The notes below the pieces were generated by a model. The model did no database searches. It saw nothing but the letters and a program-made list of their open reading frames with translations, and was not told the DNA's origin. A stretch of DNA of 64,000 nt. It comes from Moellerella sp963519845. GTDB lineage: Bacteria > Pseudomonadota > Gammaproteobacteria > Enterobacterales > Enterobacteriaceae. Of the stretch, positions 7,061 through 15,983 are shown one piece after another. Location: the NCBI GenBank assembly GCA_963519845.1, contig CAUQNX010000015.1, positions 1-64,000 on the forward strand, read 5' to 3'. Position numbers and translations under genes: made by a program. The first letter of the stretch is position 1. Each line of letters opens with the position of its first letter.

Positions 7061-8575
7061 TTATTGCGGCTTTTCATTCTGCATTTGAATAGATTTTTCA
7101 ATCGGCTGAGTTTCAACTTTATCTGTTGTTGTCACAGGCGCAACTACTGGTTGTGGCCATAACTCTAAATCGAATTTTTGGCGTAACTGAGCTGCATCCA
7201 ACAGTTGCTTATCTTTAGGTTGCGTTAACACCATCGCGGCTTCTTGCGATAGTAAGCGGCGAACCTCGATATTCATCTGCTCCAAATTTTGTGCCGAAAG
7301 AAATGCCTGTCTTAAGCGCTGGTATTGCTCAGGTGCAATATCAATCACATTATTTTGCTGTGAAGTCACTCGCTGATTGATAAGTACATCCGTGCTGGTA
7401 CGGGCATAAGCAGCAAACAGTTGCGATAATTGCATCTGTTTCTCTTTCATCATAGTGTCGAACAGCTCAGGTTGAATACCATTAGTATTAATTGAGCTTA
7501 ACTCGCTTAACAACACATCCGCTGCGGCAGCCATTTTTTCTGGTGGCGCTGAGATAACTAAAGTACAACTTGCACGTTGATATTGTACTCGACAATCTAA
7601 TTCTGGTTTTACTTCTTGCGGAAACTTAGTATCAAACACATCTTGAAGTGAACGATAAAGCGCCTCTCTAGCAAAATCTTGTCCCCAATAACGCTGTAAA
7701 ACACTAGAGTCATTGATCGGTAACCAATCAATATCCCAAATCAGCGCTAGCGAATCAACGGGTTGCTTATCACTTAAAATATTAACAGCTTGAGGTTTAA
7801 GAGGTGACAAGCTGGCGACAGTCACTGGATCGAGACGTTTGCCTGTTAACGGTGAAAAGCTTTGCTGAATAGTATCGGCTAGTGAGCGGGCATCAACATG
7901 ACCCGTTACATAGAGTGTCATCATATCTGGCGTATACCATTTTTGGTAAAACTGATTCACGCTATCAATGTTCACACCTTCCACAGGTTTTAGCCCTGGA
8001 TCATTGCCAACCATCGCAGAGCCCTTAAGGCGAGCGCGCCAAACAGGTGCATTCACATCCATGGGTAAAGTCGCCACAGGAATATCAGATGCTGTCAAAG
8101 CTGCATTTAACGAATCTTCAGTGAAGGTCGCCCCAGCAGCTGATTGAGAAAGCCATTTAATCGCTTCTTTTAATAGTTCAGGTTTATTATTAGGTAAGCT
8201 AAGGCTGTAAAGCGTGAAATCATATGAAACAACAGCAGGAGGCATAGGTAAAGTTGGATCTATCGCGTTACGCCATAGATTCTGAAGTTTATCTGCAGGT
8301 AGGGTCTCTGTTGTATGATAGAGAGCCATTTTAGGGATTAGATAAGAGTACCCTTTTTCACTGGCAGATTCAGTTAATGAACCGGTTTTTATCGCCATTC
8401 TTAATTGAATACGATCATTAGGGCGCTGGGGTGTTTGTAATAATTGCCAAGTAAAACCATTATCAAGCTTGCCCTGTTGCCATGCAGGATCAGGCTGTAA
8501 TTGTTCGGCACTAGTCATCCCCGCAACCGACAATAACACACCACTAATGTAATACCTTATTTTCGAACCCTGCAT
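7061..8575 (-). CDS. yhjJ: YhjJ, M16-family peptidase-like protein without zinc motif
   Basis: A 504-aa periplasmic protein with signal peptide (MQGSKIRYYISGVLLSVAGMTSA). The mature start LQPDPAWQQGKLDNGFTWQLLQTPQRPNDR aligns with E. coli YhjJ (about 498 aa). It has the two-lobe M16 (pitrilysin/insulinase) fold. At the place where active members have H-x-x-E-H it reads EKGYSYLIPKMAL, so the zinc ligands are absent and the protein is probably not a peptidase, as in E. coli. A role as a binding or scaffold protein is an inference. The C-terminal tail is Gln/Pro/Thr-rich. In E. coli yhjJ is also near pdeK and dpp. Confidence 0.9.
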   Translation of the reverse strand: MQGSKIRYYISGVLLSVAGMTSAEQLQPDPAWQQGKLDNGFTWQLLQTPQRPNDRIQLRMAIKTGSLTESASEKGYSYLIPKMALYHTTETLPADKLQNLWRNAIDPTLPMPPAVVSYDFTLYSLSLPNNKPELLKEAIKWLSQSAAGATFTEDSLNAALTASDIPVATLPMDVNAPVWRARLKGSAMVGNDPGLKPVEGVNIDSVNQFYQKWYTPDMMTLYVTGHVDARSLADTIQQSFSPLTGKRLDPVTVASLSPLKPQAVNILSDKQPVDSLALIWDIDWLPINDSSVLQRYWGQDFAREALYRSLQDVFDTKFPQEVKPELDCRVQYQRASCTLVISAPPEKMAAAADVLLSELSSINTNGIQPELFDTMMKEKQMQLSQLFAAYARTSTDVLINQRVTSQQNNVIDIAPEQYQRLRQAFLSAQNLEQMNIEVRRLLSQEAAMVLTQPKDKQLLDAAQLRQKFDLELWPQPVVAPVTTTDKVETQPIEKSIQMQNEKPQ

Positions 8576-8679
8576 GTTAACCCCTATGTGTGTTTCTATC
8601 CTTGTATTTAACCGTAAAATTCTTACTTTTAAATTAACGGAAAACGCTAATTCGTAGGGTCAAATCATATTATCGCATA

Positions 8680-8703
8680 GCGACAAACTGTACAGTTTGT
8701 CGC
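8680..8703. promoter_or_regulatory. perfect 24-bp palindrome
   Basis: gcgacaaactgt followed by acagtttgtcgc is its own reverse complement with no loop. It lies in the 182-bp gap between the truncated hmsP/pdeK gene and yhjJ, about 105 bp before the yhjJ start. There is no T run on either side, so it does not look like a terminator. A dimeric regulator site or a relic of a rearrangement junction are both possible. Confidence 0.5.
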
Positions 8704-8757
8704 CGCCAAAGGACTATAACTTCGTTAGACCACCGTTTTTCTCGGAAGGTTCATACC

Positions 8758-9459
8758 TTAGTCTACTTTTTGTTTACTTATTTGATTATTATAGCCCTTA
8801 GCAAGTAATCCTATCTCATCATCTGCATGATACTCTTCTGTATCTAGGTGATTTATAACTTTATTGTCATTCAAACTAATGGCGATACGACGCAGTGGAC
8901 GCACAATCATCCGACTCATACACCAAGTTGCTGCAACAGTGATAATCAATGTCAGCAACAAGTAAGTGGTCATAATCAAGGCCAATGTATTCAGTGCGAA
9001 CCTATAGATACGGTTAGAATCCACCTGTAATGTGAGATAACCCAGCGGCTTACTCATTGGTGCAGCCATACCGTATGCATAAAGCGGAACTCTGGTTTCA
9101 ACCGGAATACCAGTAAAAATTTTCGCCCAATCAGGAATAGGTCGTGGTGTAGCAAAGTCGAGACTCATAACACGAGTATCGTCAGCCAATACTATGGTCG
9201 CCTTTCCCATAATACCTGAGGTTTTCAAGCTGATAACTAAATTTTTAGCCGTTGTAAGATCTGAACTTAACATAGCGTCAGTTAACGGCTTTTGTATCTG
9301 AACCACCGCGTTACTCAGTTGGCTCAGATAATCCGCTTTTCGTTGCTCTAACAAATAGGTGAATTGAATCATCAAAAAAATGGCGAGAGAAACCAAGGTG
9401 ATCAAAAAAAACACGATCAGACTTTTTAATGTTAATGATCGTTGGACGCGATTTCTCAT
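8758..9459 (-). pseudogene. truncated HmsP/PdeK (YhjK) phosphodiesterase, sensor part only
   Basis: A 233-aa product matching the N-terminal third of HmsP/PdeK. It has a TM helix (about residues 10-30), a periplasmic domain of about 125 residues including the family segment PLGYLTLQVDSNRIYRF, a second TM helix (about 156-180) and a HAMP-like region (RMIVRPLRRIAISLNDN, then DDEIGLLAKGYNNQ). It then stops. Full-length relatives (about 650-670 aa) continue into degenerate GGDEF and active EAL domains that hydrolyse c-di-GMP. The next 182 bp before yhjJ has no trace of them, so about 1.3 kb of coding sequence is lost. A small membrane protein may still be made, but it cannot be a phosphodiesterase. 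Its place between yhjJ and dpp is that of E. coli pdeK. Confidence 0.78.
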
Positions 9460-9643
9460 CTCACTAATACAATCCTAATTAAACTACCTGCAGTAGATTA
9501 TTGTTACTTTTGGTTAGTATACTTGATTCTCTCGATTAGCGTGCGATAAAAGTGTCTAATTGAGTAAGTAGTTGCTGGGGAAATTAACAAAAGTAAATGA
9601 AATATATCTTAATTTAGATTAGAGATGCATCACTATTTTGCAT

Positions 9644-9678
9644 AAAAAAACGCAGAAAAATAGTTTTCTGCGTTTTTT
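9644..9678 (-). terminator. terminator of the dpp operon
   Basis: aaaaaacgcagaaaa (9645-9659) pairs with ttttctgcgtttttt (9664-9678) around a four-base loop. On the minus strand it ends in a long T run. It lies 6 bases past the dppF stop. The symmetry would also allow termination in the other direction. Confidence 0.88.
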
Positions 9679-9683
9679 GTAGA

Positions 9684-10694
9684 TTAATTGACTATCACTA
9701 TTTGATTTTCATCTTTCTCAACAGCAAAACAAGCTACCTGTTGACCATCATGATCTTTCAATGTTGGCTGAAATTGAGTGCAGGTATCAAATGCACGATG
9801 ACAGCGTGCAGCGAAGGCACAGCCGGGTGGAGGATTCATCGGGCTGGGTAATTCGCCCGTTAATTTAATACGCTCTCGCCGTGATTCTGGATTTAATCTG
9901 GGCGTTGCAGATAATAGCGCCTGAGTATAAGGGTGTTTAGGTTGACTAAATATGGCATCGCGACTCCCTTTCTCAACACAACGCCCCAGATACATCACCA
10001 TAACCTCATCGGCAATATGCTCAACAACGGACAGATCATGGGAAATAAATACGTAAGAGAGTCCTAATTCTTGCTGTAAATCCATCATCAAATTAAGAAC
10101 TTGTGCTCGAACAGAAACATCTAATGCAGAAACAGGCTCATCAGCAATCACAATATCTGGATTGAGCATCAAGCCTCTGGCAATCGCGATACGCTGTCTT
10201 TGTCCGCCCGAAAACATATGCGGATATCGGCTATAGTGCTCTGTTTTCAGTCCCACTTTTGCCATCATAGAGAGAACTTTCTCTTTACGTTCTGCTTTTG
10301 TCAGTGAGGTATTAATCAATAATGGCTCTTCGAGTATCTGCCCCACTTTTTTGCGCGGATTAAGTGAACCATAGGGATTTTGAAATACAATTTGGATCTT
10401 CTGGCGGCGTAACTTTTCCGCTGACTGATCTTTAACTAATAAATTTGTACCTTGATAACTTAACTCACCAGCGGTGGGCAGCTCGATCATTGTCAAAACG
10501 CGACCCAATGTGGATTTACCACACCCTGACTCACCGACGATAGCTAAAGTTTTGCCTTTTTCCAATTCAAAAGAGACACCATCAAGGGCTTTAACGGTTT
10601 TATCCGCTGAAAACAAACCACTTTTAACACTATAATATTTAGTTAAATTTGTTGCTTTTAGCAATGGATAAAGCACTGTTTCTGACTGATTCAT
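9684..10694 (-). CDS. dppF: dipeptide ABC transporter ATP-binding protein DppF
   Basis: One of the two ATPases of the dipeptide importer. At 336 aa it has Walker A (GESGCGKST, about residues 54-62), the ABC signature (FSGGQRQRIAIARGL), Walker B (DIVIADEPVSALD) and the oligopeptide-transporter C-terminal domain with conserved cysteines (PPGCAFAARCHRAFDTC), where related proteins bind an Fe-S cluster. The start ATG overlaps the dppD stop by four bases (ATGA), showing translational coupling. Last gene of dppABCDF. Confidence 0.96.
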   Translation of the reverse strand: MNQSETVLYPLLKATNLTKYYSVKSGLFSADKTVKALDGVSFELEKGKTLAIVGESGCGKSTLGRVLTMIELPTAGELSYQGTNLLVKDQSAEKLRRQKIQIVFQNPYGSLNPRKKVGQILEEPLLINTSLTKAERKEKVLSMMAKVGLKTEHYSRYPHMFSGGQRQRIAIARGLMLNPDIVIADEPVSALDVSVRAQVLNLMMDLQQELGLSYVFISHDLSVVEHIADEVMVMYLGRCVEKGSRDAIFSQPKHPYTQALLSATPRLNPESRRERIKLTGELPSPMNPPPGCAFAARCHRAFDTCTQFQPTLKDHDGQQVACFAVEKDENQIVIVN

Positions 10695-11671
10695 GCTGCT
10701 GGTCTCCCCATATCATCAAGTGGGAAATGGCATTTTACCTGACGATCCCCCATCGTATGTAACGCAGGCTCTTCCTGTCGACATTTCTCTGTCACATAGG
10801 GACAACGAGGATTGAGTAAACATCCTACTGGTCGATCATATTTGCCCGGGACAACACCCGATAATGAGTCTAAACGGGCTCTATCGCTTGAAAATTCAGG
10901 TAGCGCTTTTAACAGTGCTTGCGTATAGGGATGACGAGGTGAGGTAAAAATATCCGTCGCTTTAGCCGATTCCACGACTTGGCCTGCATACATAACAATA
11001 ATATGATGAGCCGACTCTGCCACTAGCGCCAAATCATGAGTGATCAGCACTAGAGCCATATTTTCCTGCTGCTGAAGAGCTAATAGCAATTCAATAATTT
11101 GCGCCTGAATAGTGACATCAAGTGCCGTTGTAGGCTCATCCGCAATTAACAGTTTTGGCCGACAGGCAATAGCCATCGCAATCATCACACGCTGGCTCAT
11201 TCCCCCCGAAAGTTGATGCGGATAGACATCTAGGCGTGATTTAGGATCTGGGATACCCACCATAGCCAGCAAATCGATCGCTCGCTGCTTACGGGTACTG
11301 CGGCTACCACCTTGATGTACTTTCAGTGCTTCAATAATTTGATATCCCACCGTAAAACAGGGATTCAAACTGGTCATTGGGTCCTGAAAGATCATTGCGA
11401 CATCCGCTCCCACAATTTGGCGGCGCTCTTTTTCCGGTATTTTCAGCAAATCACGGCCATCAAACTCAAGCTTTCCTGCCATCACTCTACCGGGATAATC
11501 AATCAGCCCCATAATGGCCAGTGAACTAACTGATTTGCCAGAACCTGACTCACCAACAATTCCCACAACCTGACCTTTCTCAACCTGATAGCTAATGCGG
11601 TCAACGGCGCGAAAAGGGGCTGTTTTGTCACCGAAATGTACCGATAACTCATCTATATTTAATAATGCCAT
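10691..11671 (-). CDS. dppD: dipeptide ABC transporter ATP-binding protein DppD
   Basis: The 326-aa partner ATPase of DppF. It has Walker A (GESGSGKSV), the signature LSGGMSQRVMIAMAI, Walker B (LLIADEPTTALD) and the C-terminal oligo/dipeptide domain with a Cys cluster (GCLLNPRCPYVTEKC). It is separated from dppC by nine bases and overlaps dppF. AAGGGG before the ATG is the ribosome-binding site. Confidence 0.96.
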   Translation of the reverse strand: MALLNIDELSVHFGDKTAPFRAVDRISYQVEKGQVVGIVGESGSGKSVSSLAIMGLIDYPGRVMAGKLEFDGRDLLKIPEKERRQIVGADVAMIFQDPMTSLNPCFTVGYQIIEALKVHQGGSRSTRKQRAIDLLAMVGIPDPKSRLDVYPHQLSGGMSQRVMIAMAIACRPKLLIADEPTTALDVTIQAQIIELLLALQQQENMALVLITHDLALVAESAHHIIVMYAGQVVESAKATDIFTSPRHPYTQALLKALPEFSSDRARLDSLSGVVPGKYDRPVGCLLNPRCPYVTEKCRQEEPALHTMGDRQVKCHFPLDDMGRPAA

Positions 11672-11680
11672 AAGATCCCC

Positions 11681-12586
11681 TTACTGCTTAAGTTTAGGGT
11701 CAAACGCATCGCGTAGCCCATCGCCCATCAGATTAAATGCCAATACCGTAAATAGAATTGCCAAACCTGGGAATGTCACCACCCACCAAGCACTCTGTGC
11801 AAATTGCAACACATCGGACAACATAGTTCCCCACTCAGGTGTTGGTGGCTGTGCGCCCATCCCTAAAAATCCAAGCGCTGCCATATCTAAAATGGCGTTA
11901 GAGAAACCCAATGATGCTTGCACAATCAAGGGCGCAAGGCAGTTAGGTAATATATTGATAAACATCTGGCGGATTGGGCCTGCACCTGCAACGCGTGAAG
12001 CTATTACATAATCGCGATTCACTTCGACAAGCACTGAGGCCCGCGTCAATCGAACATAATGGGGTAAGGCCACAAAAGTTAATGCGAGAGAAGCATTGAC
12101 AATAGAAGGGCCAAAAATAGCTACCAGCACTAAGGCTAATAGCAGGCTCGGTAACGCCAACATAATATCGACAATACGCATAATGGCGATATCAATGATC
12201 CCACCAAAATAGCCCGCAACCAGACCCAGTATCACACCCATCGCCAGCGATAAAGCCACCACTAAACAACCCACTAGCAGAGATAAACGAGCGCCATACA
12301 TCAGACGAGATAGCATATCGCGCCCAATATCATCAGTGCCAAGAATAAACTGCCAATGGCCGCCCGCTTCCCATACGGGTGGCGTCAATAAATATTCGCG
12401 GAACTGTTCATCGGGCGCATGAGGTGCTAAAACACCCGCAAAAATAGCAATTAGCACCATCAGAATGATATAGCCCATGCCAATCACGGCACCTTTATTC
12501 GATTTAAAATAGTACCAAAACTCTTGCATCGGATTCATCGGCTTAGGAACACCGACGACCATTGGCTCAGTCGTTTGAGACATCAT
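11681..12586 (-). CDS. dppC: dipeptide transporter permease DppC
   Basis: A 301-aa inner-membrane permease with about six TM helices. The N-terminal cytoplasmic segment ends near FWYYFKSNKGAVIG. The EAA-type cytoplasmic loop (VAGAGPIRQMFINILPN, near residue 220) contacts the ATPases. Length matches E. coli DppC (300 aa). It lies eight bases after dppB. Two tandem ATG codons (12586 and 12583) follow AAGGAG; either could be used. Confidence 0.96.
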   Translation of the reverse strand: MMSQTTEPMVVGVPKPMNPMQEFWYYFKSNKGAVIGMGYIILMVLIAIFAGVLAPHAPDEQFREYLLTPPVWEAGGHWQFILGTDDIGRDMLSRLMYGARLSLLVGCLVVALSLAMGVILGLVAGYFGGIIDIAIMRIVDIMLALPSLLLALVLVAIFGPSIVNASLALTFVALPHYVRLTRASVLVEVNRDYVIASRVAGAGPIRQMFINILPNCLAPLIVQASLGFSNAILDMAALGFLGMGAQPPTPEWGTMLSDVLQFAQSAWWVVTFPGLAILFTVLAFNLMGDGLRDAFDPKLKQ

Positions 12587-12594
12587 CGTGCTCC

Positions 12595-13614
12595 TTATTT
12601 CTTATGACGAATACGAGGGTTAACAATGCCATATAGCACATCAACCAATAGATTAACTAAAATAATCAGCGTTGCGATCAAGAGTACGCCCCCCTGAACA
12701 ACTGGATAATCACGTCGTTGTAAGCCTTCGATTAACCAGCGTCCTAACCCAGGCCAAGAAAATATTGTTTCAGTCAGAATGGCGCCTGCGAGTAAAGTCC
12801 CCACTTGCAGACCAATTACAGTGACAACAGGCAATAATGCGTTTCTTAGAGCATGAATTAGGATCACACGTAAACGACTGACACCTTTCGCTCTTGCTGT
12901 TCGAATATAATCTTCGCCTAAGACTTCTAACATTGAAGAGCGTGTCATACGCACAATCACTGCTAATGGAATGGTACCCAGTACAATCGCGGGCAAGATC
13001 ATATGTTCCACCGCATCAATAAAATTACCCGGTTCACCCCAGATAAAAGTGTCGATAAACATAAAGCCAGTTAAGGGATTTGAATCATCGAGGAACACTG
13101 CATCACTAACACGACCTGAGACAGGTGTCAGATCCCATTGTACTGAGACCAACATGATCAACATGATCCCCCACCAAAAGATCGGCATTGAATAACCGGT
13201 AAGAGCAATCCCAACGGCGGTATGATCAAAGAGTGAGCCTCGTTTTACGGCGGCCAACACTCCAACGGGGATCCCCACTGCAACAGCAAAAATCATCGCA
13301 CAGATACCCAGTTCTAACGTGGCTTGAAATCTTGGTACAAATTCATCCCATACTGGAATACGGCTTTTCAGGGAGATCCCCAGATCACCATGAAAAATGC
13401 CATTGATATAGTGCAGATATTGTTGCCATAGCGGCTGATCGAGCCCGAGCTCTCCCATTAACTGGGCGTGTCTTGCTGCAGAAATTCCTCGCTCACCCGC
13501 CATGATGGTCACAGGATCACCGGGGATCATATGAATAAAGGCGAATGTCAGTAGCGTAATACCGAAAAAGGTGGGAATAACCAGTAACAGTCGGCGGAAG
13601 ATAAATTGCAACAT
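12595..13614 (-). CDS. dppB: dipeptide transporter permease DppB
   Basis: A 339-aa permease (MLQFIFRRLLLVIPTF) with the first TM helix at residues 9-30, a long periplasmic loop with GRVSDAVFLDDSNP, and the EAA-like loop ARAKGVSRLRVILIHALRNALLP. I chose the ATG at 13614. It has AAAGGGAG eight bases upstream and gives exactly the E. coli length; an in-frame TTG two codons earlier is unlikely. It forms the membrane channel with DppC. Confidence 0.95.
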   Translation of the reverse strand: MLQFIFRRLLLVIPTFFGITLLTFAFIHMIPGDPVTIMAGERGISAARHAQLMGELGLDQPLWQQYLHYINGIFHGDLGISLKSRIPVWDEFVPRFQATLELGICAMIFAVAVGIPVGVLAAVKRGSLFDHTAVGIALTGYSMPIFWWGIMLIMLVSVQWDLTPVSGRVSDAVFLDDSNPLTGFMFIDTFIWGEPGNFIDAVEHMILPAIVLGTIPLAVIVRMTRSSMLEVLGEDYIRTARAKGVSRLRVILIHALRNALLPVVTVIGLQVGTLLAGAILTETIFSWPGLGRWLIEGLQRRDYPVVQGGVLLIATLIILVNLLVDVLYGIVNPRIRHKK

Positions 13615-13740
13615 TGCCAAAACTCCCTTTTAAGTGCCTTAAACAACTCTTAGGCTGCTTGGCTTATTATCAGAAGAATTAATATTCCTCTGTGCTCACA
13701 AAGATAATTATTTAACTGCGCGCCTGAATCCAGTGGATAA

Positions 13741-13778
13741 AAACCACACCTCTGGAGATTAATAGCGAGGCGTGGTTT
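13741..13778 (-). terminator. dppA-dppB intergenic hairpin (partial terminator)
   Basis: On the minus strand aaaccacgcctc (13778-13767) pairs with gaggtgtggttt (13752-13741), with one wobble pair, and five T residues follow. It stands 19 bases after the dppA stop and well before dppB. A leaky terminator or 3'-end stabiliser here would give more binding protein than membrane subunits, the usual need of such operons. That function is inferred from position. Confidence 0.7.
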
Positions 13779-13796
13779 ACGGCAATTTACTCTCTG

Positions 13797-15407
13797 TTAC
13801 TCTTCGATATCGACATTATCAAAGTGGTGTTTACCCAGTGGATCAACAACATAACCTTTCACTTCCTTGCGGATAGGCTCATATACGGTCGAGTGTGCAA
13901 TGATCAACGCTGGAGCTTGATCGTGCATTACTGTCTGAGCTTGTTTATATAATTCAACGCGTTTATGGTGGTCAGCGGTGATACGTGCAGGCTGGATTAA
14001 GTCTTCAAACGGCTTATAGCACCATTTGGAGTAATTAGACCCTTGGATTTTTGCTGCGCAGCTAAAGAGTGTCGCCATGAAGTTATCTGGATCTCCATTA
14101 TCCCCTGTCCAACCCATCATCACGGTCTGGTGTTCACCATCTTTTGCTCGTTTGAGGTACTCGCCCCACTCATAGCTTACGACTTTTGATTTAACACCTA
14201 ATTTTGCCCAATCAGACTGGATCATTTCAGCCATACGACGCGCATTCGGGTTATAAGGGCGTTGTACTGGCATTGCCCACAGATCGACAGTAAATCCATC
14301 AGCAAAACCAGCTTCTTTCAGTAATTCTTTGGCTTTTTCTGGGTTATATTCATAGTCGGCTAAACCGTCGTTGTAACCCCACATGGTCGGTGGGATAAGG
14401 TTTTTCGCTTTCTGTCCTGCGCCTTGATAAACCGCCTCAATAATCGCATCTTTGTTAACGGCCATGGAGAGCGCTTGGCGAACTTTCACATTATCCAGCG
14501 GTTTTTTTTCCACATTAAATGAGAGATAACCGACGTTTAGCCCCGGTTTTTCCAGTAGCACTATATCCTTATCTTCTTTCATGCGAGCAATATCCGCTGG
14601 ATTTGGATATGGCATTACCTGACACTCATTTTTCTGTAATTTTGCGTAACGAACCGAAGCATCGGGTGTAATAGAGAAGACTAAACGATCAATTTTGGGT
14701 TTAGTTCCCCAATAATCTTTATTCGCTTTATACAGAATACGTGAATCTTTTTGGTATTGTTGTAATTGGAAAGGCCCCGTACCAATAGGATTTAAATCGA
14801 CTTTTTCAGGATGACCCGCTTTAAGCATATTGTCAGCATATTCTGCCGAGAGGATAGAGGCAAAGTCCATCGCCATATCGGCAAGGAAAGGTGATTCTGG
14901 ACGAGTGAGCGTAAATTTCACTGTGTAATCATCAACTTTCTCGATTTTATCGATCATGTTATTCATATCCATTCCCATAAAGTACTCATAGCTTCCGCCG
15001 GAGACTTTGTGATAAGGATGGTTTGGATCTTTCTGGCGCATAAAGGTGAAAATAACATCATCGGCGTTGAGATCACGGGTCGGTTTAAAATCTTTACTGC
15101 TGTGCCATTTCACGCCTTTACGTAAATTAAACGTATAAACCTTAGCATCATCACTTACCGTCCAGCTTTCCGCTAAACCAGGTTCAATTTCGGTTGTACC
15201 CGGTTTAAATTCCACTAAACGGTTATACAATGGAACAGAGCTGGCATCATAGGTGGTGCCGGAGGTGAAGAGTTGTGGGTTAAAGCCTTCTGGAGAACCT
15301 TCTGAACAATAAACTAATGTCTTCGCTTGCACTGACGCGGAAACAGCCAAAGCGGCTAACGTCAAACTTACGGTTAAAAAGCCTGTCTTTTGTCTAGTAT
15401 GCTTCAT
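13797..15407 (-). CDS. dppA: periplasmic dipeptide-binding protein DppA
   Basis: Captures dipeptides for DppBCDF; in E. coli it also serves chemotaxis towards peptides and haem uptake. The product is 536 aa with a signal peptide ending ASVQA before KTLVYCSEGSPEGFNPQLF, the conserved mature start of the family. Internal signatures such as DLNPIGTGPFQLQQYQKDSR and SITPDASVRYAKLQKNEC match E. coli DppA closely. I chose the ATG at 15407, seven bases after AGGGGC; a GTG one codon earlier is possible. In enterobacteria dppA mRNA is a target of the GcvB small RNA; I did not locate a pairing site here. Confidence 0.97.
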   Translation of the reverse strand: MKHTRQKTGFLTVSLTLAALAVSASVQAKTLVYCSEGSPEGFNPQLFTSGTTYDASSVPLYNRLVEFKPGTTEIEPGLAESWTVSDDAKVYTFNLRKGVKWHSSKDFKPTRDLNADDVIFTFMRQKDPNHPYHKVSGGSYEYFMGMDMNNMIDKIEKVDDYTVKFTLTRPESPFLADMAMDFASILSAEYADNMLKAGHPEKVDLNPIGTGPFQLQQYQKDSRILYKANKDYWGTKPKIDRLVFSITPDASVRYAKLQKNECQVMPYPNPADIARMKEDKDIVLLEKPGLNVGYLSFNVEKKPLDNVKVRQALSMAVNKDAIIEAVYQGAGQKAKNLIPPTMWGYNDGLADYEYNPEKAKELLKEAGFADGFTVDLWAMPVQRPYNPNARRMAEMIQSDWAKLGVKSKVVSYEWGEYLKRAKDGEHQTVMMGWTGDNGDPDNFMATLFSCAAKIQGSNYSKWCYKPFEDLIQPARITADHHKRVELYKQAQTVMHDQAPALIIAHSTVYEPIRKEVKGYVVDPLGKHHFDNVDIEE

Positions 15408-15410
15408 CAC

Positions 15411-15983
15411 ATGCCCCTGTCTGTATTGGTATTTTACTTATTATTTTGCTGAACTTTCACTTTGAACAATGGAAACTAGAGTGAGAAAAATTCAGATTGC
15501 TTAAATTAATTGAGTTATTCCATTGAGCAATTAAACAACTGTAACTGCATACGTCAACATGCCACGACGCAGCATATTTTATTGCCAGTAACACAATTGG
15601 AACAATTTCATTACAATTTAAGTATTAAATATAGCTAATAAAATAGAAATATAGCTATTATGACCAGTAAAATAAAATTAACCGATAGATTGTTCTCAAT
15701 ATTATTATTTTCAAATTTGTGATTAGACGCGTAATAAATCAGAAAATGTGGCAGATGATTGTCATAAATACAGGATATTATCCTGAAAAAAAGCGAAGGC
15801 GAATGGACATTATATCCTTTTGGTTTGTTTATTTATTACCGGAAGTTATTAGATAAAAAAACCATAATCAATCTAGCGAATAATCGCGTAGATCATCAAG
15901 AAAAGAGAGAATAGCGATAGCTGCCAAGATACACCGACACTGCGCCAGCGCTAACAATAAAAATGAACAACTTCAATAGATTA
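15411..15983. other. 573-bp intergenic region upstream of dppA
   Basis: AT-rich sequence holding the dppA promoter and leader on the minus strand and the 3' end of the transporter gene at 15984. A 15-bp inverted repeat with 7-bp arms lies at 15771-15785. I find no coding sequence with start, ribosome-binding site and reasonable length, and no partner exoprotein gene for the two-partner transporter next door. Confidence 0.5.

Noticed and set aside
15781..15810. Ten-codon open frame on the minus strand with AAGGA in front (starts MSIRLRFF)
   Set aside because: It lies about 400 bp before dppA, the spacing to AAGGA is short, and nothing shows regulatory pairing or amino-acid bias of a leader peptide.
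15895..15965. Short hydrophobic open stretch on the minus strand (for example SLFSLFLMIYAIIR)
   Set aside because: There is a stop just upstream and no usable start codon or ribosome-binding site; probably chance in AT-rich DNA, though a gene remnant cannot be excluded.
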